A stretch of 64,000 nucleotides of DNA from the NCBI RefSeq assembly GCF_012489685.1, contig NC_080044.1, positions 66,698,732 to 66,762,731 of the forward strand. Direction: 5' to 3'. A program made the translations under genes and the position numbers. Positions 1 to 11,037 of the stretch are shown piece after piece. Within the stretch, counting starts at the first letter, position 1. Every line of letters begins with the position of its first letter. The notes below the pieces were generated by a model that was not told the DNA's origin, did not search any database, and worked only from the letters and a program-made list of their open reading frames with translations. This DNA comes from Lotus japonicus. Lineage: Eukaryota > Streptophyta > Magnoliopsida > Fabales > Fabaceae.

Positions 1-366
1 GTTAAATTCGTCTCATTTTAATTTACTTCAGTTAATGTAAGTTTCGTGCTTTTTTAATTTTCATTGTTTTATTATCAACCAAATGATTGTCTTTTCGTAT
101 AATCTATTACATTGTAGCCTTTGTTCTCCTTTTACATGTAATTGATTTCGTTTCAATTTGTTCTTCTTTCAGATTTTGCCTCTATTGCTTCCATTCTTCC
201 AATGTACTATCTTGAAAATATGTAAGTTTCTTGCATTTTATGTACTTTTTTATTGTTTCATTGTCTCCTAAAAATGACTCTTTAGGTAAGGACAATTTTA
301 TTTCACTTTATGCTGTTGATTGCGGGGAGGACGCTAGGGTTTTGTCTCCCAACATATCCGTCTCGA
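1..366. other. AT-rich leader of the window, nothing recognised
   Basis: Low-complexity AT- and T-rich DNA with short spurious ORFs only. I recognise no gene or element in it. Confidence 0.5.
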
Positions 367-533
367 GAAAACGAAGCGAAAAGGAAGAAAATGGTGAAGG
401 GCAAGCTCGCTCTCTCCAGCTGTGGTAAGAACCATTCTTCTAATTTTTTCTACCATTTGTTTTGTGGAAAACGAAGCGAGAGGGAAGAAATCCACAAAGA
501 GCAAGTTCGTTCTCTCCAACTGTGGTAAGAACC
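367..533 (+). repeat. Tandem duplicated exon-like segment (67 bp, period 100)
   Basis: Two diverged copies of a 67-bp segment lie at 367-433 and 467-533. Both start with GAAAACGAAGCGA and end with CTGTGGTAAGAACC, which looks like a splice donor. Both can be read as a short basic peptide (ENEAKRKK / ENEARGKK) in the same sense. I do not recognise the peptide. It may be a small duplicated exon or simply a local tandem duplication. Confidence 0.5.
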
Positions 534-1029
534 TTTTTCCTTTTTCCCCCTTCTTTCTGCATTTTGACTTCAGAGGTCAGACTTATTTTTCTGCAATTTA
601 TTTTTCACATTAGGTTGTTGTCTTCTTTATTCTCATTTCTCATCTTCCACTCCAGTAAGATACAATCTTTATTCCTCAATTCAATTTTTTTTCACATTAG
701 GTTGCTATCTTCTTTATGTTATTCCTCATATGGGTGCATGATTTCAAAAATGAAATCTTATTAAGTATCCCCGGGCTCAAGAAGTTTCTCAATATTTTAA
801 TTCATTTAATTCTCTCCTCATACTGTTATCTCAATTGATTCTCTCCTAATTATATACTAAACCTCCCTTCTACTTTCTATTAAAAAGATATTCATTTTAA
901 TTTTTAATTGCCAAGAATTGTCACTCATACATTTACAAGTTTTAATGCCCTCATTTTGGAAGAGCTCTCTAATAAGGTCAAATGTGACATCTTCTTTTTC
1001 ATTTATATGTGGTTATTGAGGAATTTAGT

Positions 1030-2460
1030 GGTTACATATTAGTAATTAATGTCAGTTAGGGAATTTTAGAGGGCATGATTAGTTAGTTAGGATATATACA
1101 AGACATTAATCCTAAATAAGTTGACAGTTTAAACATTAAATTTGATATCAATGCCAATAAAAACTTTCTACTAACCCTTTCCACTACAACAATTACAAGT
1201 ACTAACTCTCTAATAAGTCTAACTATTTTTCTTCTTTATTTGTGGCCATTCTATACACAAGTTGATTTATTGTTGAATGCATATATTGACATGAGTGAGA
1301 AAGGAAAAGACCTGAGCCAGGTGCTACAACTCATATTGAAGGGGACTAAGAGGGGGGAAGAGAATGAAGAGGAGGAAGAAGAAAATGATGATTCTGAGCA
1401 GTAGGACAACAATAGTGTTGCAAATGACTTTTCTTTTTCCTCAACTTTCTTGATATGTTGTTTTCAAGTGTTGTTTGCTATACTTAATTTAAAGGTATGC
1501 TATGAACATCATGTTATTGCATAAGAAAGTTTGAGTTTTCTTAATTTGTCTAGCCAACATTACAATGTATCAATTATATTAAATATTAATTGCGTTATTC
1601 ATGGTGAATTGACAAAGATACAACTTTATTATTGAAGAGAATTTTTTTTATAAATTGAAAGGCATATTTTATCGTACTCTAAGAGAGTAACGGTAAAGTA
1701 AATTATATCATTTTTTGTAAGTGATTGATTAGTTGGTTAAATGGTATTAGTTTGTGGTTAATTATAAGGATAGAGTGGTTAAATTAATTTGATGTTTCAA
1801 GAAAAAAGATACTCTTTTTGATTCATCAGAAAACAAGAATAGTACATCGTACCCTAATAAAAATTTAGTATTTTTCTATTGTAACGTCTATAAACTATAT
1901 AAAAGTGAAGCTTTTGCAACTTTGAGGGTAAGATGAGAATTCAATAAATCAATGCACATGCGACAATAAAATTTCTACTAACCCCCACTCAGTTTTTTGG
2001 TAACTGTTTAGTTAATATTATTTGCACATCAGATAAAAATAAAATATTAGTTACGAAATTTCAAAAGACATGATAAATTTTCTTGAGGATTATAATATCA
2101 ATTACGGAATTTCACAAGAAATGAAAAATTATTATCAAATTTATACAATACATAAATACATATTAATATTATTCTTTAGCAATTAATTTTAAAATTAAAT
2201 TTGATATGAATTCAACAATAAACATTTTACTAACCTTTTCGCTTACACTTAGATATTTTATTGTTGTTTAGTTAATATTATTTACACACTCAATAAAAAG
2301 TTTAATATCAGTTACGGAAATCCATAAAACATGCATGATAATTTTATTAGGATTATAGAATATAATAAATAATAATATTATTATTAACCTTTAAAATGTT
2401 AATATCATTTACAAAATTCTATAGGACATGGTAAATTATTTTGGATTTCCAAAATATTTA
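1030..2460. repeat. Diverged internal repeats in AT-rich DNA
   Basis: A degenerate motif of the form ATCAGTTACGGAATTTCA followed by a GACATG-like word recurs near 1045, 2045, 2090, 2305 and 2400. A second motif, TTTCTACTAACCC-like, recurs near 1160, 1970 and 2225. The copies are irregularly spaced and diverged. They lie upstream of a Helitron-type 3' end at 3775, so they may be interior repeats of that element, but no 5' end was identified. At 1290-1404 a short acidic reading frame ends in EEEEEENDDSEQ-like residues; I cannot assign it. Confidence 0.35.
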
Positions 2461-3126
2461 AATATTAAACTAAAGATAAGATGTGTATTGTGATTATGAT
2501 TTTATTAAACGGTTGAATCAAATTATACTAATGAGAATTTTACCATGACTTTCTTTGCACAAATTTATTAATTAATATATTTAATAATTCTTTTGCTGTC
2601 AAAAAAAATTGTTATAACAAAAAGAGTTGCAACCTTCCTGCTCCATGTCGTTAATGAATGAGAAAATTAAATTAATAAATATAAAAAAATCCAAATATAT
2701 TTATCCCATTATACTAATTATTGACTTATTCTATTTTTTTGTTATATTTCGGGAAATCAAGCGGGTCAATCAAAATGTCAAGTTACATTCTCAATGTAGT
2801 AATCATTCTATTTGCAAACAAATATTAGTATAATCATTACTTATTCAATTTCTTTTATCAGCTCATATATAATATGAGAAAAGGGAAGATACATCGTTGG
2901 TGTAAGCTTTTTTTTACACAAACATCCAATTGTTTTCTGTTACATCAGAAACTATAATTGTAATTTAATTAAAATAAATGAAAAATATAATCATTTATCC
3001 CACGTGGCATACAGTAATTAGATAACATTGAAAATGCACATCCATTAAACTCATATAATATTTCATCTCACTAAAATAAAAAAATTAAATCGTTATATAA
3101 AAGACCAAATTAAATAGTTCAACATT

Positions 3127-3258
3127 GGGGTGGGATGGGTATTTCACTTGGTGTACTAAGGGAAATGAAGGGTATTGAAGGGTGAAGGGCTAGAGTTCGA
3201 ACCCTGATAAAAGAACTAATTTACTAACAATTAACAACTAAGATTTGCCTATAAAAAA
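3127..3258 (+). mobile_element. tRNA-derived SINE copy
   Basis: The insertion of about 130 bp has a box-B-like core (AGAGTTCGAACCC at about 3192) and ends in an A-run. It is flanked by an 11-bp direct repeat with one mismatch (AGTTCAACATT at 3116-3126 and AGTTCAATATT at 3259-3269). The 3' part, with CTAATTTACTAACAA and a CCTATAAAA-like tail, is shared with the SINEs at 53.6 and 55.4 kb. It is therefore one member of a local SINE family. Confidence 0.65.
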
Positions 3259-3744
3259 AGTTCAATATTAAAATAAACGTAAAAAAACATAAATTAGTAT
3301 AATTATTACATTACTACAAAACAAATACAAACACATGTGACACACAAAAAAACACTACAACATTTAAGTTAACTTACATCTAAAATTAATTTTAATTTTT
3401 TAATTCATAACTTTGTTTTTATAAACCTAATAAAGATAACATTACTTTATTAAATTTTAACTCAATAAACATAAAGAATACCCCGTGCAACGCAGGGAAA
3501 CAAAATAAATTTTTTCCTCTAAAAGAAACTAAATTAAATAGTGCAATATTAAACACAAAATCCAAGAATAAATAAAATAGATGTTCATCTACAAAATAAA
3601 AGCAAACACATTCTTCATCGAAAAAAATTACAAATTCGTGTTTTCTTATATTCAAAATTATTTTTGTCCTTTTAATTCATAAACTATTTTTAAATAAACA
3701 TAACACAAATTTAAAATTTTCGCACAATAAATAAGAATTAAAAT

Positions 3745-3775
3745 CCCCCGTGCATCGCACGGGTAAAAGGACTAG
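3745..3775 (+). mobile_element. Helitron-type 3' terminus
   Basis: A 7-bp perfect stem (CCCGTGC at 3747-3753, GCACGGG at 3757-3763, loop ATC) is followed 8 nt later by CTAG, then T at 3776. A GC hairpin just before a CTRR end with a following T is the hallmark of Helitron 3' ends. A degenerate relative (CCCCGTGCAACGCAGGG) lies at about 3482. The matching 5' TC end was not located, so the size of the element is unknown; 850-3775 is the likely neighbourhood. Confidence 0.55.
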
Positions 3776-6700
3776 TTAATTATAAACCAGTTGAGCAACC
3801 ACCTATTTTCAAATAAATACTTATTGGTCTCAACCCCCCTATCCGCAGCTTAAACACAAAAACTGATAAGATACCCTTACGTAACTATAGCAAATTGCAA
3901 TGTGAAAAACAAAATTTGGAGAAAAAGTAATTCAAAAACAGAAAGCATTTAATTTATTGTAAGACAAGTCAACTTTGAATTTCCCTAACTCAAAACACAT
4001 TACAAATTCCAGCTTAATTTTTTTGATTTTACATTAAAATATATGTGAAATCACATTTATATATGCAAATCTAAAAGAAAAATATTTAATTAGAGTGAGA
4101 TTGGATATTAAAAAAATAAGTGATGACAGAATAAGAGAGATAGGGAAAAATAATTGTGTTTGAAGTGTCAATATATTATATATACTATTTAAAAGAAAAA
4201 TAAGTGTATTCTAAACGACACATAAACAAACATAACTCTAATTAAATATGACTTTTTTTCTCTCAATCTAAATTATAAACAACTTAAATACCAATTCATT
4301 TTTCTTGTATATTCCACTCATTTTTATTCATGTATAAAAAAGCATAGATGTTCAACATTTCCGTATTTCAATTATTCCAAACGAAGTGTAGGGGTCTTGG
4401 TAGCATTGAATCTCGCAAACACAGTAATAGTTGCATACTTGCATGTGGTTGATATCTTTGTCTTACGTAGGCGGCTGCAAAGCGTTAAAGAGAAAAAAGA
4501 AAGGACAGTGGAAGAGGAGTTCAAGAGACTGATGGACTGAGCATGTGTTGACCCATCACTGGCTAGAACCGATTTGTGATCATTATCTAAGAATTCAAAA
4601 AAGCTGAAATGTTTATGCATATATGTCAGATCCCTATATACATATATATAGGACATCTTGCCCCACTCACACTAAATTTTCCATTTGATGATTCACACAC
4701 TCCACTCTCTTTGCGCTAGGGTTACATTTTGCCCTGTGGGTATGATTCACTCTCTTCAATGGAGCGTTGGAAAAACTCCAGCAAGTTTTCCCATATATAG
4801 CACACGCTGTCCCAATGGAATCATTGGTCTTTTCCCCTCTACAAATGTTAGTACTACCTATGCAATTAAATATTTCATTGTTTTTTTAGTAATCGGAAAA
4901 ATGTACTGCACCTCTAAAAATTAATACATAAATCTCAACCCACAAAAAAAAATACAGAAATCTCTTTATAGTCTAAATGTCTCATAACTCTTACCACTTG
5001 AGCTATATTTTAACGACAATATTTCAATGTTTAAATTTCACATCAATTAATCAAAATCATTTTTACGGTTTTAATGGAATCTTTGAGTCTCAAACAGGTT
5101 AATTAATCTCATTGCGCGCCAATTCTGAGATATCTTGGGGAACAAAAATACCATTTTAGTTTTTAAAAAATTAAGAAAAAAAAGAAGATTTCATTATAAA
5201 AAAAATTAGTACATTAGAAAATGAAAGAAAAAAAATATAATTTTTTATTTAAAGATCATTTTATCTAATTTAAACATTTTGCTATAATCAATATGGTAAA
5301 AAGTGGTTGTTCGAACCCCTAGGCCTATAGTTCAATTTCTAAGAGGCGCACTCTTAGGGAAACATTTGACATTCACCACACTCGGATCGAAATTACAAGA
5401 GTAATTTAACACACAAAAAAAACATTTTGCTAACCTTAAAAATGTCAACCGTCCAGAAATGCACAAAACTGAAACAAAACAAAAAAAACTTAGCACCCCT
5501 TATTTCCAATTTGAAAAGACAGTAAAAAATAAGAATGCGGTGGAATTTGTTAGAAAAAATAATACAAAACCTTTTATATGATTTTTACCCAACCCAACAA
5601 CTTAAGTTGTTGGGATAATTGATTATTTGATATGGTATCAGAGTTTTTATGATCAAGCGGTATATAGTTCGGTTTGTGGCCCACAATTCTTCTAATAAAA
5701 AAATGAGTTAAAGCACATTGTAGATGTGTCACAACCTAAACTTTATTGATTGTTTGACATGTTAGGAATAATAATATAAATTCATTCATGTAACACTTAC
5801 CCAATAAGTTAAACTTTTGAGATAATTGATTGTTTGACGTGGTAAAAAAGAGTTTAAAACATATGGTAAGTGTACTTACATAGTATCCACGCTTCAAATT
5901 AAACTTTTAAGATAATTGTTTGTTTGACCATGTGACTCCCCTTCTACCTCTCCTCTCTATAAAATATAAGGAAATAGTATTTCTTATTTCTCTCCTCCAT
6001 TTTTTCTATTGTAACCTTTGTTCCTTATACATTGGAAAATTATAAGAAAATATGATTTATTTTAAATAAGTAAGTAGGTTAGGAGTATAATAATTTTTTA
6101 TTTGAATACATAAAAAGTTAAGTAATTGTCATTACCTTTTATCCACTCTTCCTTTTGGATAAAAGAATGATTCTTATGTACAAGTATTTTATACATACAA
6201 AAGTAAAATTAATTAATTAAGAAGTTGATTTTATTCTTTACGCAAAAGTACGTACTACATTGTTTGTTTTTCCTGGTAAATGGCCGAGGCTAAGCCCACC
6301 TACTACATTGTTTATGAAGTGAATTTGAGAGACTCAACTTACAAATATTCAAGCGTGACTAAATTTTAGCAAATATACAATGAAATGAAAATATCATCCG
6401 GGTGAATAAAGTCATCCGCCTCTTAAGACAACATCCTTAAGAGAATAAGCTCAAATCTTCCAGCCTACATAACTCCTGCTAGGCCTAAATTCATGTGATT
6501 TCGATTCGGGTCACTCATTCTGATCCATACACTAATATAAATAATTTGTAAATATATATCTATATATATATATATACACATGTTGCAAACAGTTTTTTTA
6601 GAATAAAAATTGGTTAGGAGTTCGTGTAAGATAAAAATCACACAGTCCTTAATTTGGTAGTTGAAAACACTACCTCTTACACACGACTACACACCCTAAC

Positions 6701-7170
6701 AGGCATGAAACTTGTGGTGGCATTGGATGGGAAAGAACAAGTTAGAAAGCTAAAAATAGAAAATTCAAAATCAACTAGAAAAGGAAATAAGGGGTAGAGA
6801 GCCCGATGAAGGTTTTCAATTTGAAGTAACCAGCTTTACGTGCAATGCTGGATAATGTCAACCCAATGGCACCCTTCTATTATTTTGCAACGAGTAGATC
6901 CATCATTGCTTAAAAAGCTTATACCATGAAATGTAATGAATTTTCCTTAATTGCACTTTACCTGATTTTGATTTGCTATTTTAGTTTTTTACAATTTAGT
7001 CTCATACTTAGTTTCAAAAAAATAAATATATACATTAGTCTCATAGTTAAGTGGGTTGATTATGCAATTTTAATCCCTTTACATTCTTTTCACAAGTTTG
7101 GCCATTTAAGTTTAGGAATTCCACATTTCTAACCACATTTTTTTCCAGTTGTACATATATATATATGATC
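3776..7170. other. AT-rich intergenic DNA with SINE-like scraps
   Basis: No gene is recognised. A box-A-like word on the minus strand (TAGCTCAAGTGGTAAGAG as read on that strand, at about 4990-5010) and a box-B-like word near 5310 suggest old SINE fragments. A TATA-like AT microsatellite lies at about 6550-6580. Reading frames at 4372-4656 (-) and 4685-4924 (+) have no recognisable motif. Confidence 0.4.
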
Positions 7171-7174
7171 TTAT

Positions 7175-7486
7175 TGTTAATTGTTCCGGTCTGGAACTAT
7201 CAAGCAAGGGCTAAACAGTTTGAGAGCGATAGAAAACTGACAAAATAAGAAAATGTGTAAAAAGTTAGATCTCTCACCGCTTGGGTGATGTCTGATATTT
7301 ATAGTTTGGTTCTGACCCGCTTGGGATCATGGATCGCCCGGCCCATTATGTGTACAAATATTGCGAAGCCCACAATATTACAAAGTTGGTACGCCCATAT
7401 CAGTAATGCATATTTCCTAAGTTCTCGACGCTTATATAATTAATGCGCCATATAAGCCCATACCAGTACATTAACTCTAGCCAACA
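7175..7486. mobile_element. Candidate solo LTR
   Basis: The 312-bp segment begins TGTTAATTG and ends GCCAACA, the TG...CA ends expected of an LTR. The 5-bp flanks CTTAT and CTTAA match at four of five positions. The segment is clearly more GC-rich than its surroundings. No internal retrotransposon region is adjacent. The assignment rests on the ends and near-TSD only. Confidence 0.35.
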
Positions 7487-7489
7487 CTT

Positions 7490-8990
7490 AACCTAAGGCA
7501 AGTTGATATTAAAATTTGAATCAGTTAAATCATTTTAATTTTCCTTTTAATCAAGCTCCATCAACCAAAATAATGAGAATATCATATTACTCCTTCTTTA
7601 AATCATAATCTTACCTCCATAAAAATATTTAAATATCAACCAAAATTTCTTAATATTTTATCATTTTAGCTTTTAAATGATTTATATCTCAAATTTATTT
7701 TTAAAACCAAAATATTCAAATAAAATGAAGATTTTGATAATTTTAGTATAAAAATGAAGACTAGAGTTACTTAATTTTAACATATATAAAAATTTGGAAT
7801 TGTACACCATTCAAGCTAAATCACAAAATGTAGCGTAATAGTTAGTTCACCTTGTCGTTTAGCCATAATAACATGAATTCAACTTTTACCAATGGAAATG
7901 AAACATATTTTGAGGTAAGTTGTTTATGACTCAATGCAAGCACCCAAAATAAAAGAATTGGTTACTACTATGGATGCTGAATACTATGCACTAAAAAAAA
8001 CCTGCAAAGCTAAAAAATTAATTAAACCAAAGGGCAAAAAAATTAGCATGAGACAATAAATGAAGAAGGAGGTAGAAAATTACTTCACTGATAGGAAATC
8101 AATAATGATACTTAGACATATAAATAGTGCAAACACCTAACGACCATTTTATTTTTATCAATTTTTATTTTCTTTTTCCTTTTTCAAAAAGGATTGGTGA
8201 ACACTACATAAAGCAAAACACCTATGTAACCTCCGCCTATGACAATATTAGACCAGCCACATAAACATGTTTTATTGTTTTTTTCTTTTTAAGTTTTTTT
8301 ATTTTGTGGTGGTTAAAAATGAGTATTTCTGCATTTAGATACCACTAGTGATTCTTTTCTTCTCACACCTATCATATATTATATTCACTTTCATTCTCTT
8401 TCTACTTTATTTCTCACATTTGAGTGTTTAATTTCACATGTGAGTGTTTATTGAATGTCTAAATTATGTAGATCCATACAAACTTGAGGATCGAAGAGGA
8501 TGAAGTTTTCATTCATTTATTCTGATGATGTTGTCTTTTTGTAGTTTGTTGGCAATACTTTACCTATTGCTAGAATTGATTGCAGGCCCCATACTGTTTT
8601 TCATGGAAGGAAATAAGAGTCCGAGTTCCCATGCTTATTCACACACACACATGCTTCTGCATTTACGTGACTGAGGAGGTAAAAGATTGGAGAGAGCCAG
8701 ATAGACATAAAATGGTTAAGTCACATTACTTGTCACTACACTGTCCTTTATCCTTTCTCCTTCTCTCAAATCAGTCGCCATTTCTCTGATTTATAATAAG
8801 ACTTCTCACTGGATGGGAACAGAACAAGAGAAAGTGACTTCAGAACAAGAAAAAGGGTCCTTTACATTCATTGATTAATTAACACCATTTTTTGGGTCCA
8901 CTAAACTGTTCCTTTTTTCTTCAAACTTCACTGAAACACCAACATTTTTGGAATGTCAGCAGCAGCAGTTTCATTTATTTCGATCCCACT
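7490..8990. other. Intergenic DNA upstream of TAS3
   Basis: AT-rich with no recognisable coding region. The last 150 bases lead into the TATA box at 9001 and presumably hold TAS3 promoter elements, but I cannot assign specific ones. Confidence 0.4.
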
Positions 8991-9000
8991 TCTCTTTTCA

Positions 9001-9010
9001 CTATATAAAC
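9001..9010 (+). promoter_or_regulatory. TATA box of the TAS3 transcription unit
   Basis: CTATATAAAC lies about 100 nt upstream of the short ORF that begins at 9108. It is followed by a C/T-rich stretch typical of a plant transcription start region. The start site is inferred to be about 25-35 nt downstream. Confidence 0.55.
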
Positions 9011-9107
9011 TCCATCCATCTCTTCACACTATCATAACACCCTTCCTATGATACCAACTTATATCAATTAGTCACAGTTCCTTCAAACTTGTCACTTCTT
9101 TCTCAAC

Positions 9108-9245
9108 ATGCTCTTCCTACTACTAACTGCTCAAGAATCTCTCTCAAATGGCATCAGGCATCTTTTTTCTTCTGAGCACAATGCAAAGACATTCCTTGTC
9201 TTTCACTTCAATGAATGCAGAATGAACAAGAGGAACTTTGAGTAA
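9108..9245 (+). CDS. Short ORF of the TAS3 RNA (45 codons)
   Basis: A 45-residue ORF starts MLFLLLTAQESLSNG and ends RMNKRNFE with TAA at 9243-9245. It lies in the 5' part of the TAS3 RNA and its stop is 9 nt upstream of the non-cleaved miR390 site at 9255. In Arabidopsis TAS3 a short ORF likewise ends a few nucleotides before this site, and ribosomes pause there against the AGO7-miR390-SGS3 complex, which aids siRNA production. The peptide has a hydrophobic start but no recognised domain. Its position, not its product, is probably what matters. Confidence 0.6.
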   Translation: MLFLLLTAQESLSNGIRHLFSSEHNAKTFLVFHFNECRMNKRNFE

Positions 9246-9254
9246 GGTTTTAAT

Positions 9255-9275
9255 GGCGATATCCTAACTGAGCTT
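9255..9275 (+). promoter_or_regulatory. 5' miR390 binding site (non-cleavable type)
   Basis: GGCGATATCC plus TAACTGAGCTT pairs with miR390 at positions 1-8 and 12-16 and again at 18-21. It has mismatches at miRNA positions 9, 10 and 17 and a G:U pair at 11. Central mismatches are the known feature of the TAS3 5' site, which recruits AGO7 but resists slicing. The pairing was done by eye against the miR390 sequence as I know it. Confidence 0.88.
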
Positions 9276-9403
9276 CTACAATTTTTTTTTTTATTTTTTT
9301 CTTGTCCAAATGAATGCACTTTCTTTGGACATTTTTTTTCTTTTTGTTTGATTTTTTCCTTTCTTGGAAACTTGCAAGTTTTCTTTTATTTTAGTTTTAT
9401 TTT

Positions 9404-9424
9404 TTCTTGACCTTGCAAGGCTTT
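9404..9424 (+). ncRNA. tasiARF, D6(+) of the miR390 register
   Basis: The 21-nt word begins TTCTTGACCTTGCAAGG, the conserved tasiARF core. It differs from the common form, which has T at position 13 and a different 3' end. Its complement matches the core of the ARF3/ARF4 target (CTTGCAAGGTCAAGAA) without a break. It sits exactly in phase with cleavage at 9529/9530 (9530-9404 = 126 = 6 x 21). A weaker look-alike (TTCTTGGAAACTTGCAAG) starts at 9361, which is 1 nt out of phase, and it lacks the core. Confidence 0.9.
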
Positions 9425-9518
9425 TTAATTTTTAGGCATTTAGGATGATTTGTTTTTCAATTTTAGTTAGGTTAATTTTCTCTTCTCACCATGTCAATCA
9501 CTCTCATCTTATTAGTCT

Positions 9519-9539
9519 TTAGCTATTCCTTCTGAGCTT
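9519..9539 (+). promoter_or_regulatory. 3' miR390 cleavage site
   Basis: The site ends GCTATTCCTTCTGAGCTT. It pairs with miR390 positions 1-18, with G:U pairs only at positions 9 and 13, and mismatches only at positions 19-21. Such pairing should allow AGO7 slicing between 9529 and 9530. That cut defines the phase of the TAS3 siRNAs. Confidence 0.88.
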
Positions 9540-9650
9540 GGATCTAGTGATAAGTTGATGTTTCCTTGTAAGCAATGGTATTGTATGACTTTGTATATCA
9601 GGCAACATTGTTACAGTAAAGTCTCTCTTTGATGCACCTTCTCTATGCCC

Positions 9651-10899
9651 TTTAGTTTGTATTTGAGCACAAGCTGCATTATCTAAAGATTTGACATATC
9701 TGATCTCTTGTTATGTAAATTCAAGTTCCTACTCTCTAACTCCCTCCTCAGAAAGTTGTATAGCAAAATGGAAAAGACTTTGTCCACAAAATCAAATGAG
9801 TTCAGGCTTGTTATTATAACAAATTTCACAGTAAAAAAAAGGTGGATACATGTTCACGCATACTAGCAAGTAACAAGCTTTCACTTGATAATAATATAGT
9901 AGTGAATTACAGAGGAAAAAGAAGAAGAAACGAGTTAATGATACAGGAAGCAGATTCTTGAGTATGGCAAACTTGGAACATTCTGAATTTTATTTTACAC
10001 AATAAAATAATAAAATTTTGTTGTTTGGATGGCAATTTCTGAGGTATAAAATCATCTACACGTGGGGTTGTGGGTCCGAAAGTTCATAGTTTCTACAGCT
10101 CTGCTGGCAAAAATTTATTATTTTCATGAAAACATAAATACATCAATGCTGTTTAGGTTCTGAACTTCTTCTGACCCCTTAGCCAAATTTAATGAATTTG
10201 TGACGCGTACCTAACATCACACAGTGGCTATCTCCATGTGCATAGAGAAGCAAGGACTTCTAAGTACTGATCTTGATCCAAATTTCAAACAATACCTGCA
10301 CTATGTAATGTGTATCATGAACCACTGGTTTTTAGCCTTGTTGACCTTGAACTAGCTTATTGATTGTTATTTGTAAAACAGCAACCATTAAGTGTGTGTT
10401 TGGAACCTCAGAATTAATTTTGATAGAGTAAAATCGACCGTGGGTGACAATATAAATGTTTCAAAGTCATTTTGTAGAAATGATTTCTGCCACAAAAACC
10501 AATTCACTCGGAAACTGGAAGAGCTGCTTGTGTTGTAACATCAATTTTGACATTTTTCAATTGAATTGTACTACATCATGGTACAAAATCCACTTTTCTT
10601 GTGAAGATATCTAAGCATATGTCACATCTTCTAATTACGTTATCATAATCAATTTTAAATCGACTAATTTTAACTTAGAGTAGTTTGTCTTATGTTCTGA
10701 AATCTGCACAGAACATGAATCTTAAGAGATTGCATGGTGAAATTTGTTGCCAACAAAGAAATGCTTGTCCCAGCTGAAAAGTTGGGGTGGTATTTACAAG
10801 CTAATAATGTGTCAACACGGGATGATATTAGGAATCATGAACATGAGATTGCATTTGTATAGGCGTGATCATTGAAAAGCATGATAAAAAAACTAAGGT
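9651..10899. other. Intergenic DNA between TAS3 and XBAT32
   Basis: No coding region is seen. Around 10390-10690 there is a dispersed repeat with words such as AGAATTAATTTTGA and AATCAATTTT, related to the copies at 10.9, 14.4, 45.1 and 60.0 kb. Confidence 0.4.
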
Positions 10900-11021
10900 C
10901 ATGTTTGAAAATCTTTCTATAATTGATTCTGAGTCAAAATCAATTCTGGTGAGAAGTTTCCGTGACTAGCAGCTTCTGGTTTTCAGAATTGATTTCTGAG
11001 AAAAGAGTAGTCGGTCCAAAC
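10900..11021. mobile_element. MITE-like foldback repeat
   Basis: The segment starts CATGTTTGAAAATC and ends GGTCCAAACATG, so its ends are complementary. Inside are further inverted words (ATTGATTCTGAG, CAGAATTGATTTCTGAG). It lies just beyond the XBAT32 stop codon and so may be part of its 3' UTR. Related repeats are at 14.35-14.46 kb (XBAT32 intron), 45.07-45.39 kb and 59.96-60.19 kb. Confidence 0.5.
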
Positions 11022-11037
11022 ATGTTATAAAAATAAA

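Larger units (their letters stand above)
9030..9650 (+). ncRNA. TAS3: TAS3 trans-acting siRNA precursor
   Basis: This is a non-coding precursor of tasiARF, the 21-nt siRNAs that target ARF2/3/4-type auxin response factor mRNAs. Four TAS3 hallmarks occur in the right order: a short ORF (9108-9245), a 5' miR390 site with central mismatches (9255-9275), one tasiARF (9404-9424), and a 3' miR390 site able to be cleaved (9519-9539). Predicted cleavage between 9529 and 9530 sets a 21-nt register in which 9404-9424 is exactly the sixth siRNA upstream (126 nt). In Arabidopsis, AGO7-miR390, RDR6, SGS3 and DCL4 process such RNAs. Only one tasiARF copy is seen, unlike the tandem pair in Arabidopsis TAS3a. 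Transcript ends are approximate. The three-way agreement makes chance very unlikely. Confidence 0.93.

Noticed and set aside
9361..9378. A second tasiARF (TTCTTGGAAACTTGCAAG).
   Set aside because: It has extra bases in the core and starts 1 nt off the 21-nt register (the phased unit would be 9362-9382), so it would not act on the ARF target.
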